Shown here piece by piece: positions 34,407-40,470 of a DNA stretch of 40,470 nucleotides. Made by a program: the position numbers and the translations under genes. A model generated the notes under the pieces. That model did not search any database, was not told the origin of the DNA, and saw only the letters and a list, made by a program, of their open reading frames with translations. Within the stretch, counting starts at the first letter, position 1. Every line of letters starts with the position of its first letter. Source of the DNA: Bacteroidota bacterium (GTDB taxonomy: Bacteria > Bacteroidota > Bacteroidia > Flavobacteriales > Crocinitomicaceae); NCBI GenBank assembly GCA_029558435.1, contig JAKQEZ010000607.1:1-40470 (forward strand). The letters are read 5' to 3'.

Positions 34407-36191
34407 ATGAGTGAAAAAAAATCATACAAAGGAATTTTTAATTGGACATTGTTGCTAATTGTAATGGTGGGAATTATTGCCATTAACGTGATTAGCGCTT
34501 ATTTGTACAAACGAATTGACATGACAGCCGACCAACGTTATTCACTTTCAAGTGGAACAATAAAAATGTTGGAAGACGAAAACGCCATTAAAAACAGGCT
34601 TACCATCCGCATTTATTTGGAAGGAACGATGCCGGCAGAAATTAAAAACTTTAGAAATGCCATTCAGGATAAACTCAATGAATTTAGACAATATGCTGGA
34701 AATCGTATTGAATATAAGTTCATCGACCCTAACCAAGGCACCGAAGAAGAGCAAAAAGAATTAAAAGACCAATTATACAACCAAGGGCAAGGAATTTTAC
34801 CTTTAAACTTGATTTATCAAAAAGACGGAGCGCAAAGTCAGATTTTACTTTGGCCTGGAGCAATCATCAATTATGGCGGAACCGATGTAAATGTGATTCA
34901 ATTTTTACCCGGAACACCGGCTGGAAAACCCAACCAATTGGAAGGTATTTCGCAATCCATCAACAGTGCAATCAATAACTTGGAGTACATTTTAACCAGC
35001 TCCATCCGTAGAGCCATTCAAACTGAAAAACAAAAAATTGGATTTTTACAGGGACATGGTGAATTAACATTTGCACAAACGCAACGTGCACGCGCATTGA
35101 TTACGCCATATTACAGCGTGGAAGATGTAACAATTGATGGAAAATTAAATGCGTTGGATAATTTCCAAGGATTGATTATAGCCAATCCTCGTCAAAAGTT
35201 TGATGTGAAAGATTTGTTTGTTATCGACCAATTTTTGATGAAAGGCGGACGTTTGATGTGTTTCATGGATGCACTTTCCATCAACGAAGATTCATTGAAT
35301 TTAAAGGGAATGACGCATACAACGCGCATCAAAACTGGGTTGGAAGACTTGCTGTTTGACTACGGATTAAAATTAAACGAAAACTATGTATTGGATGCCA
35401 GATGTGCGCCTAAAGGAGTTCCATTTGCCAACCGACCAGTAGTACCTTGGTTTTTTCACGTAATGGCAACACCAACATCGCATCCAATTTCTAGAAATCT
35501 AGAGGCGGTTTCGTTAAAATATGCTAGTGAAGTGCAATTTGTGAATTCTGTCAACACCGTTTTAACACCAATTTTAACTTCATCCACCAATGCCACTACA
35601 ACAGGATTGGCACCTTTGGTAAATTTAGGTTTACCGTTGAATTATGGCAACAACCCAATTTTAACTGATAATCCAACATTAGAAAGCAATAAAAAATGCT
35701 TGGCAGGTTTATCAGAAGGAATGTTTCAATCGTATTTTAAAACAAGAATTGTTGATGAGTACACCAAAAATCCAGATGCACAATTTACACCTCAAAGTGA
35801 AAAAGAAAGTAAAGTGATGTTGGTTGGAAACGGTCGTTTTATTGCCAATAGATACGATTCAACCATTAATAAAATGACTGGACAAACCATGTATAAACCA
35901 GTAGATTTTCCAGATTTACGCATGGATGAGGAGTTGTTTCGTTTAAATTTTCAAATAGTATTTGGTAACCGAGAGTTTTTCCAAAATACGGTTGACTATG
36001 TAATGGGCGATAATTCTATTTTGGATATTCGAAGTCGCCAAATCGACATCCATGAAATTAACAACGCCAAAGTGCAAGCAAGTGCAGGTTATTACAAAAT
36101 CATCAATTTGCTAGTACCTTCATCAATTTTGATTATAATTGTTTTAATCTTTGGTTACATCCGCAAAAGAAAATATTCTGTAAAAAAATAA
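34407..36191 (+). CDS. gldG: GldG, auxiliary subunit of the gliding-motility ABC transporter
   Basis: A 594-residue membrane protein with one transmembrane helix near residues 10-31 (FNWTLLLIVMVGIIAINVISAYLY interrupted by few polar residues) and one near the C-terminus, leaving a large extracytoplasmic domain between. The early segment KRIDMTADQRYSLSSGTIKML and the KIGFLQGHGELTF region are typical of GldG and the ABC_transp_aux family. The tail is a second helix followed by basic IRKRKYSVKK. It lies between gldF and a DUF4340 protein with only 17 and 9 nt separating them, so the three proteins probably act together at the inner membrane. Confidence 0.92.
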   Translation: MSEKKSYKGIFNWTLLLIVMVGIIAINVISAYLYKRIDMTADQRYSLSSGTIKMLEDENAIKNRLTIRIYLEGTMPAEIKNFRNAIQDKLNEFRQYAGNRIEYKFIDPNQGTEEEQKELKDQLYNQGQGILPLNLIYQKDGAQSQILLWPGAIINYGGTDVNVIQFLPGTPAGKPNQLEGISQSINSAINNLEYILTSSIRRAIQTEKQKIGFLQGHGELTFAQTQRARALITPYYSVEDVTIDGKLNALDNFQGLIIANPRQKFDVKDLFVIDQFLMKGGRLMCFMDALSINEDSLNLKGMTHTTRIKTGLEDLLFDYGLKLNENYVLDARCAPKGVPFANRPVVPWFFHVMATPTSHPISRNLEAVSLKYASEVQFVNSVNTVLTPILTSSTNATTTGLAPLVNLGLPLNYGNNPILTDNPTLESNKKCLAGLSEGMFQSYFKTRIVDEYTKNPDAQFTPQSEKESKVMLVGNGRFIANRYDSTINKMTGQTMYKPVDFPDLRMDEELFRLNFQIVFGNREFFQNTVDYVMGDNSILDIRSRQIDIHEINNAKVQASAGYYKIINLLVPSSILIIIVLIFGYIRKRKYSVKK

Positions 36192-36200
36192 CACAACACC

Positions 36201-37283
36201 ATGAAAAAAATCATCATTTTATTAGTTAGTGCAATAGCTGTTGGTTTGCTTATTTTCTTTGGAATGCGCATCGTCAATAATTCTGGCTCAACTGTAGAAA
36301 CAGAATTAATTGAATTTGGTTTTAAAGATGTAACTAAAATTGATCGTATTGTAATCACCGATAATTTTGGTCGCGTAATGGATTTGCGTTTACCCAAAGG
36401 TGCTAAAGAATGGACAGATAAAGATGGTAACTGTGTTTCACAAGAAGGTGTTTTTTACATTTTAGATGCCTGCAAGAAGATAGAATTTAAAGGCTATTTG
36501 ACTGACAATAGTGTGAAAACTACCAAAGATATGATGGTAACACAACACACCAAGGTAGAATATTTTGTAAATGGCGAGTGGTCAAAAACGTGGTATATTG
36601 GGCAAGCAACAAGAGACCATTTAGGTCAAATTATGCTGTTAGATTCAAAAGAATTAGGAATGTCTGATCGTCCGGTAATTATGGCTATCAAAGGCATGCA
36701 TGGAATTATTGACCCTCGTTTTTATGCCGATCCTTTAAAATGGCGTTGTTCAGAAATGATAGCATTGCAACCCAATGAAATTAAAAAAGTAGAAGTTACC
36801 TATCCATTGCAACCTGCACGTAGTTTTTCGGTGGAAAATTTTGGTAATGGAAAATACAGCGTTAAACAACAAAACATTCAATTGCAATCCATTGATACGC
36901 AATACGTAATGCTGTATTTAAACAAATTTAAGAAAATTCATTTTGAAATGCCAAATTACATTTTAAATCAACAACAAGTGGATAGTGTTCGACGTTCATC
37001 ACCATTTTGCATCCTAAAAATAGATGAGATGAATGGCAAATCTTCAAAATTTAGAATGTTTAGAATTCCATCTGAAGAACCAAAAATAAACGAACTTGGT
37101 CAGCCTGTTGCCTATGAAATAGATCGTTTTTGGGCAGAATTACCTTCTGGAGAGTTGGTAAAATGTCAATATTTTGTTTTTGATCCATTAACATTGGGGC
37201 ATTTATATTTCCCGTTGGATTTGCGTTCATTGGACTTAAACAACTACGAAGTGAAGTCACCTGACCAATACAAGAAGGATTAA
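36201..37283 (+). CDS. DUF4340-like membrane-anchored protein downstream of gldG
   Basis: A 360-residue protein with an N-terminal anchor or signal (MKKIIILLVSAIAVGLLIFFG) and an extracytoplasmic beta-rich domain. Segments such as FGFKDVTKIDRIVITDNFGRVMDL and KVEYFVNGEWSKTWYIGQATRDHLGQIML fit the DUF4340 type of protein that often follows ABC-2 permease/GldG-like pairs. It starts 9 nt after gldG. No enzymatic motif is visible. By position it is a probable accessory factor of the GldFG transporter; that is inference. Confidence 0.8.
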   Translation: MKKIIILLVSAIAVGLLIFFGMRIVNNSGSTVETELIEFGFKDVTKIDRIVITDNFGRVMDLRLPKGAKEWTDKDGNCVSQEGVFYILDACKKIEFKGYLTDNSVKTTKDMMVTQHTKVEYFVNGEWSKTWYIGQATRDHLGQIMLLDSKELGMSDRPVIMAIKGMHGIIDPRFYADPLKWRCSEMIALQPNEIKKVEVTYPLQPARSFSVENFGNGKYSVKQQNIQLQSIDTQYVMLYLNKFKKIHFEMPNYILNQQQVDSVRRSSPFCILKIDEMNGKSSKFRMFRIPSEEPKINELGQPVAYEIDRFWAELPSGELVKCQYFVFDPLTLGHLYFPLDLRSLDLNNYEVKSPDQYKKD

Positions 37284-37351
37284 TTTAACAAATTGTTGAT
37301 AACTAAGGTAAATTATTTTGCAAAGAATTTTTTTATTTAGTATATCATTTT

Positions 37352-37359
37352 TAGTTTTG
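37352..37359 (+). promoter_or_regulatory. -7 promoter box of dnaN
   Basis: TAGTTTTG matches TAnnTTTG, 19 nt before the dnaN ATG. No clear -33 element. A single DnaA-box-like site, TTATCAACA on the minus strand, lies upstream at 37294-37302. dnaN may also be read from the gldF operon. Confidence 0.5.
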
Positions 37360-37378
37360 AACAACATTTAATAAAGTT

Positions 37379-38497
37379 ATGGATTTTATAATTTCAAGTA
37401 CCACACTTTTAAGACATTTGCAAAGCATTTCAGGTGTTTTAAGTACAAGCAACACCCTTCCAATTTTAGATAATTTTCTATTTGATATAGAGGATGGTCG
37501 TTTAACCATTTCAGCTTCTGACTTGGAAACAACTATGCAAACATCATTGGAAGTGGAAGCAAATGAAGGAGGTAAAATTGCAATTCCTGCAAAATTATTA
37601 TTGGATGTATTAAAAAACTTACCCGATCAACCGTGTACATTTTCAGTTGATTATTCCAACTTTGGGATTGAAATCAGTTATGACAATGGTAAGTCGAAAA
37701 TGGTTGGTTTTAATGGCGAAGAGTTTCCAAAAATTCCAACTATTGAAAACAGTAGCTCTGTAAAAGTATCTGGTGATATCATTAGCTCCGCTATCAACAA
37801 AACATTATTTGCAACTGGAAACGATGATTTACGCCCAGTTATGAGCGGTGTATTTTGTCAATTTACACCTCAAGATATTATTTTCGTTGCAACAGATGCT
37901 CACAAATTGGTGCGTTACCGCAGAACAGACTCAACAGCAGATTCAACTGCTTCGTTTATTTTGCCAAAAAAACCGTTGAACATGTTGAAATCAAACGTTT
38001 CATCGGATATGGAAGTATTGATTGAATACAACGATGCAAATGCTGTTTTCACGTTTGGTGATACAGTTTTGGTGTGCCGCTTGATTGATGGAAAATATCC
38101 AAACTACGAAGCCGTTATTCCAAAAGAAAACCCTAATGTGTTGGTAGTTGACAGAGCACAATTCTTAGGTTCTATCAAACGTGTATCCATCTTTGCTAAC
38201 AAAACAACGCATCAAATCAAATTAAAATTAGCTGGTTCTGAATTAGCATTATCAGCAGAAGATATTGATTTTGCAAACGAAGCAAACGAACGTTTAACTT
38301 GTAGTTACAGCGGTGAAGATATGGAAATTGCTTTCAACTCTCGTTTCTTATTGGAAATGTTGAACAACATTGAAACAAAAGAAGTGAAATTGGAAATGTC
38401 TATTCCAAGTCGTGCTGGACTTTTAATGCCAGCAGAAGTAACCAATCCAGATGAAGACATTTTGATGTTGGTAATGCCAGTGATGTTGAATAAATAA
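37379..38497 (+). CDS. dnaN: DNA polymerase III subunit beta (sliding clamp)
   Basis: Ring-shaped processivity clamp for DNA polymerase III, 372 residues, the usual length, forming a homodimer of three similar domains per subunit. Recognisable segments are the opening FIISSTTLLRHLQSISGVLSTSNTLPILDNFLF, the central RPVMSGVFCQFTPQDIIFVATDAHKLVRYR, CRLIDGKYPNYEAVIP, and the C-terminal DEDILMLVMPVMLNK that forms part of the peptide-binding pocket. It lies 95 nt after the DUF4340-like gene and about 9.5 kb from dnaA rather than next to it. Strong terminator downstream. Confidence 0.98.
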   Translation: MDFIISSTTLLRHLQSISGVLSTSNTLPILDNFLFDIEDGRLTISASDLETTMQTSLEVEANEGGKIAIPAKLLLDVLKNLPDQPCTFSVDYSNFGIEISYDNGKSKMVGFNGEEFPKIPTIENSSSVKVSGDIISSAINKTLFATGNDDLRPVMSGVFCQFTPQDIIFVATDAHKLVRYRRTDSTADSTASFILPKKPLNMLKSNVSSDMEVLIEYNDANAVFTFGDTVLVCRLIDGKYPNYEAVIPKENPNVLVVDRAQFLGSIKRVSIFANKTTHQIKLKLAGSELALSAEDIDFANEANERLTCSYSGEDMEIAFNSRFLLEMLNNIETKEVKLEMSIPSRAGLLMPAEVTNPDEDILMLVMPVMLNK

Positions 38498-38512
38498 CCA
38501 AAAAAATCATAG

Positions 38513-38546
38513 AAAAAGCCAGATTGAATGCTCAATCTGGCTTTTT
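38513..38546. terminator. Bidirectional terminator between dnaN and the hip operon
   Basis: A perfect 15-bp inverted repeat, AAAAAGCCAGATTGA (38513-38527) / TCAATCTGGCTTTTT (38532-38546), with a 4-nt loop and T runs on both strands. It lies 15 nt after dnaN and 19 nt after the convergent toxin gene. Confidence 0.92.
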
Positions 38547-38565
38547 TATTTTGTAGAATATTTAT

Positions 38566-39591
38566 TTATTCCAATCCTAATTGTTTGTACCTCGCGTTGA
38601 TTAAAGACATGTATTTAAGTTTGTATTCATCGCTAACAAAGCTTTTGTTGAGAACCTCCAACATTTCTGGTTTTGCATAAACAAAAAGCTCTAAGGTGTT
38701 ATCCAAAACTTTTTTGCTCAAACCACAATTCTCAAAAGCAGCCAAAAAATCGGTGTATTTTAGCTTTCTTTTTTTAGCGTTGAGGGTTAAAGATAATTCT
38801 TCGGTATCGGCTGGGTTTACCAATGCCGTAGGCACCAAATCATAGGCTGGAGAAAGTGTAAAACCTTGCCCTGGATTTTCAAGCAACGAAAAATTTTTGA
38901 GGTGCATGTCTGCATTTCCAGTAAAGAAACTAAACAACACCAATTCAAAAAAATTGGTAACATCCAACAGTGGCGAATTGGAATAATTGAGGATTAGCTT
39001 AGCAACTTGCTCATGGCTACCTTTGTATTTATCCTCTGTCATTCGCTCGCTCAATTGGCACATATCCTCCATGTGTAATTTGCCTTTACGTGTTCTATCC
39101 ACTCTTTTTGTGATGTAGCACAGCGTTCCATCCTGCAAATAAATTAAACTATGCGGAACAGTTTGCAAACCACATTTTGCTGCCATGTGCATAGAAACGC
39201 TTTCTAGTTCGGGCAAATGAGGGTAAAACTCAGATGGTGGTTTGAGGATGTAATCTCCGTATAGACCAACTATTGTTAGCTTTTTAGTTAAATTCTTTTC
39301 GGCTTTTCTATACCAACTCAACGACACCTTAGCTTGCACACCAGTAACCGCCATTTGACTTTGGATCACCTGAGTAGCGAGTTCTTTTAGGTTTTCGAAA
39401 TCATAGAGCAATTCAGGTGTTTTCAATTGCCCATAAAACCGTTTATTGCATGCTTGGTGCACATCTGTATTGGGCTCTTTAAGTGGTTCGTAGCAATGCA
39501 AGCATCTTTTACCATAAAAGCTCTCCTGCTCCTGAAAACGATCAGAAGGAAGCGATAACCGAGCCAAATAGTTTTTTTTAAAGTTTTTCAT
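38566..39591 (-). CDS. HipA-type Ser/Thr kinase toxin (HipT-like)
   Basis: Predicted toxin kinase of 341 residues from the ATG at 39591. Relatives phosphorylate aminoacyl-tRNA synthetases (GltX for E. coli HipA, TrpS for HipT) and halt growth. The HipA_C fold is clear: the loop VTGVQAKVSLSW at 82-93, the catalytic segment GNADMHLKNFS with Asp228 and Asn233, and the metal-binding aspartate in SPAYDLVPT (Asp251). The N-terminal HipA subdomain is missing and is encoded by the next gene upstream, as in HipBST systems. Residues Cys30, Cys33, His45 and Cys48 form a possible zinc knuckle. It overlaps the upstream gene by 14 nt. The target synthetase is not known. Confidence 0.9.
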   Translation of the reverse strand: MKNFKKNYLARLSLPSDRFQEQESFYGKRCLHCYEPLKEPNTDVHQACNKRFYGQLKTPELLYDFENLKELATQVIQSQMAVTGVQAKVSLSWYRKAEKNLTKKLTIVGLYGDYILKPPSEFYPHLPELESVSMHMAAKCGLQTVPHSLIYLQDGTLCYITKRVDRTRKGKLHMEDMCQLSERMTEDKYKGSHEQVAKLILNYSNSPLLDVTNFFELVLFSFFTGNADMHLKNFSLLENPGQGFTLSPAYDLVPTALVNPADTEELSLTLNAKKRKLKYTDFLAAFENCGLSKKVLDNTLELFVYAKPEMLEVLNKSFVSDEYKLKYMSLINARYKQLGLE

Positions 39592-39904
39592 TTGCTTGCA
39601 CACTAACAGCACCGATGGTGTCCTTGCAACATGTTAACAGCAAACCCATTCGGTCTTTATAATTTATTTTCCAATTTTTCTCTGCGATATCCAACAGCCA
39701 ACCCTCCGGTATTAAGCCATCAAAGAATGCAAAAAGCGTTTTACTTGTATAAGGTTTCGATGAAAGTGGTAATGTAAGGCTAACAGCCATTGCGTTTGCA
39801 CTAGAAAGATAGTCGCTATCGTATGCAAAAAAGTAACCATCTTCATTTTCAGAGATAGTGCCACAAAACACATTGTTCATATATACATTTCCACTTCTTT
39901 GCAT
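39578..39904 (-). CDS. HipA N-terminal domain protein (HipS-like)
   Basis: A 108-residue free-standing version of the HipA N-terminal subdomain (Couple_hipA). The diagnostic part is LFAFFDGLIPEGWLLDIAEKNWKINYKDRMGLLLTCCKDTIGAVSV, which in full-length HipA precedes the kinase domain. In the E. coli O127 HipBST system the equivalent small protein HipS is the antitoxin that neutralises the HipT kinase. The same role is likely here by synteny but is not proved. It starts two bases after the end of the regulator gene's stop codon and ends inside the kinase gene. Confidence 0.88.
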   Translation of the reverse strand: MQRSGNVYMNNVFCGTISENEDGYFFAYDSDYLSSANAMAVSLTLPLSSKPYTSKTLFAFFDGLIPEGWLLDIAEKNWKINYKDRMGLLLTCCKDTIGAVSVQANEKL

Positions 39905-39905
39905 C

Positions 39906-40133
39906 TTACTTCAATAAATCTTCTCTATTCATAGGAACGGGGCCTAATGTTTCTCCAAACAAACGCAACACATCGTTTACTTTATCCATTCTTAATGTAG
40001 TTTTACCTTGTTCTAAATCGCGAACAAATCGCAACCCAACACCAGCTTTTAATGCCAGCTCTGGTTGAGTAAGACGATTTAACTTGCGTTTAAGTTTGAC
40101 GTGTTTACTTAATTCGGTTAGATTTTCCTTCAT
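39906..40133 (-). CDS. HipB-like Xre-family antitoxin/regulator
   Basis: Small DNA-binding protein of 75 residues from the ATG at 40133. A longer reading from ATG 40163 is rejected because the predicted -7 box (40160-40153) lies inside it. The helix-turn-helix spans about residues 12-45 (KLNRLTQPELALKAGVGLRFVRDLEQG), followed by the LRMDKVNDVLRLFGETLGP tail common in Y4mF/HipB-type regulators. In HipA systems such a protein dimerises, binds inverted repeats upstream of its own operon and recruits the kinase for corepression. Two HipB-geometry sites lie in its promoter region. It is the first gene of a three-gene operon. Confidence 0.92.
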   Translation of the reverse strand: MKENLTELSKHVKLKRKLNRLTQPELALKAGVGLRFVRDLEQGKTTLRMDKVNDVLRLFGETLGPVPMNREDLLK

Positions 40134-40152
40134 TTTTATACCTTTTACACTA

Positions 40153-40160
40153 CAAATATA
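40153..40160 (-). promoter_or_regulatory. -7 promoter box of the hip operon
   Basis: TATATTTG on the minus strand is a full match to TAnnTTTG. It leaves about 19 nt before the ATG at 40133. The -33 region falls within the proximal operator at 40178-40195. Confidence 0.65.
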
Positions 40161-40177
40161 CATTTTTCCTGATATTT

Positions 40178-40195
40178 AATACTACATTGGGTATA
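40178..40195 (-). promoter_or_regulatory. Putative HipB operator, promoter-proximal
   Basis: AATAC-N8-GTATA, one base short of a perfect inverted repeat, with the 5-8-5 spacing of the E. coli HipB operator (TATCC-N8-GGATA). It covers the expected -33 region of the hip promoter, so binding would block transcription. Confidence 0.6.
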
Positions 40196-40218
40196 TTTTA
40201 ACAAAAAACACCTAATCC

Positions 40219-40236
40219 TATACCCTTTTGAGTATA
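40219..40236 (-). promoter_or_regulatory. Putative HipB operator, promoter-distal
   Basis: TATAC-N8-GTATA, a perfect inverted repeat with HipB operator geometry, exactly 41 bp from the proximal site, close to four helical turns. The same-face spacing would allow cooperative binding or looping. Confidence 0.65.
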
Positions 40237-40258
40237 TTTTTAAAGATTGCTATAAAAT

Positions 40259-40291
40259 AAAAGTCCGAAAATAAACTATTTTCGGACTTTT
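40259..40291. terminator. Hairpin terminator at the right edge
   Basis: A perfect 15-bp inverted repeat, AAAAGTCCGAAAATA (40259-40273) / TATTTTCGGACTTTT (40277-40291), with a 3-nt loop. No gene ends here on the plus strand, so it probably terminates a minus-strand transcript that begins to the right, possibly the structured element at 40362-40449. Confidence 0.7.
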
Positions 40292-40361
40292 AAAGTAGCA
40301 TATAGTAGTACCTAAAACACTAATAAATCATTAAATTCAAGTTATAAATGCAACTTTTAGA

Positions 40362-40449
40362 TTTTACGTCAAAATAACTTCAAAACAGGAAGGAAACCTG
40401 TAAGATTTCCCTCTCTGTTTCTAGGAAAGTGTTATTTTACCCCGTTAAA
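40362..40449. ncRNA. Possible structured RNA element, class unknown
   Basis: Nested inverted repeats suggest a three-way junction. TTTTACG (40362-40368) pairs imperfectly with CGTTAAA (40443-40449). AAAATAAC (40371-40378) pairs with GTTATTTT (40431-40438). Inside are two hairpins, ACAGG/CCTGT (40385-40401) and TTTCC/GGAAA (40406-40428). No reading frame crosses the region on either strand. I do not recognise a known RNA family. The strand is undetermined, and part of the element may lie beyond the window. Confidence 0.35.
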
Positions 40450-40470
40450 TCGCCAAAAATAAAGTTGTAA

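Noticed and set aside
37294..37302. DnaA box upstream of dnaN
   Set aside because: TTATCAACA on the minus strand is one base from TTATCCACA, but it stands alone, and a single near-match is expected by chance in AT-rich DNA.
40134..40163. Upstream ATG (40163) for the HipB-like regulator
   Set aside because: The consensus -7 box TATATTTG falls inside this extension, so it would not be in the transcript.
40189..40225. Larger palindrome GGGTATA ... TATACCC between the two hip operators
   Set aside because: The arms are 23 nt apart and arise from the outer half-sites of two separate operators; the 5-8-5 sites explain the symmetry better.

Overview
The window looks like chromosome from a low-GC member of the Bacteroidota, most likely Flavobacteriales. 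Lineage markers are two proteins with type IX secretion (T9SS) sorting tails, gldF and gldG, a DUF3098 gene next to uppP, an Omp28/TlpA/DUF6029 cluster, RemB-like outer-membrane barrels, and Bacteroidota-type promoters (-7 box TAnnTTTG, sometimes with TTTG about 20 nt upstream). No rRNA, tRNA, insertion sequence, prophage or CRISPR array was found. Most of the window is densely packed core genome.

Layout, left half. 1-4176 (+): the 5'-truncated inner-membrane pump of an RND efflux system and its TolC-type lipoprotein partner. 4423-10162 (-): a secreted glycine-rich/Ig-like T9SS adhesin, a nucleoside permease, a bifunctional-nuclease/UVR protein and the electron transfer flavoprotein pair etfB-etfA. 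10404-12183 (+): DUF3098, uppP and truB. 12180-16033 (-): two secreted proteins of unknown function and purB, the second unknown being translationally coupled to purB. 16176-17934 (+): a metallo-beta-lactamase-fold hydrolase and a glycosyltransferase.

Layout, middle. 17986-21192 (-): tlpA, DUF6029 barrel and Omp28-like lipoprotein, with a T9SS cargo gene divergent at 21441. Each of these four exported proteins has exactly one pair of closely spaced cysteines after its signal peptide, which suggests a shared thiol/disulfide function. 22311-26112 (+): cysQ overlapping two tandem RemB-like barrel genes, the second starting with TTG. 26120-27498 (-): an arginase-family formimidoylglutamase and a YbgC-type thioesterase.

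Layout, right part. 27845-30217 (+): dnaA and an SPFH/band-7 protein. 30334-32178 (+): an MsbA-like ABC exporter, convergent with hutI (32175-33407, -). 33658-38497 (+): gldF, gldG, a DUF4340 protein and dnaN. 38566-40133 (-): a three-gene HipBST-like toxin-antitoxin operon made of an Xre regulator, a separate HipA N-terminal domain protein and a HipA-type kinase. Upstream of it lie two sites, TATAC-N8-GTATA and AATAC-N8-GTATA, with the same geometry as the classic HipB operator. They flank and overlap the predicted promoter and are probably autoregulatory.

The strongest leads for follow-up are the HipB-like operators, the four-gene paired-cysteine envelope cluster, the coupled RemB-like pair, and a possible structured RNA at the right edge (about 40362-40449). 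All assignments come from reading the sequence and remembered family features; no database search was possible.
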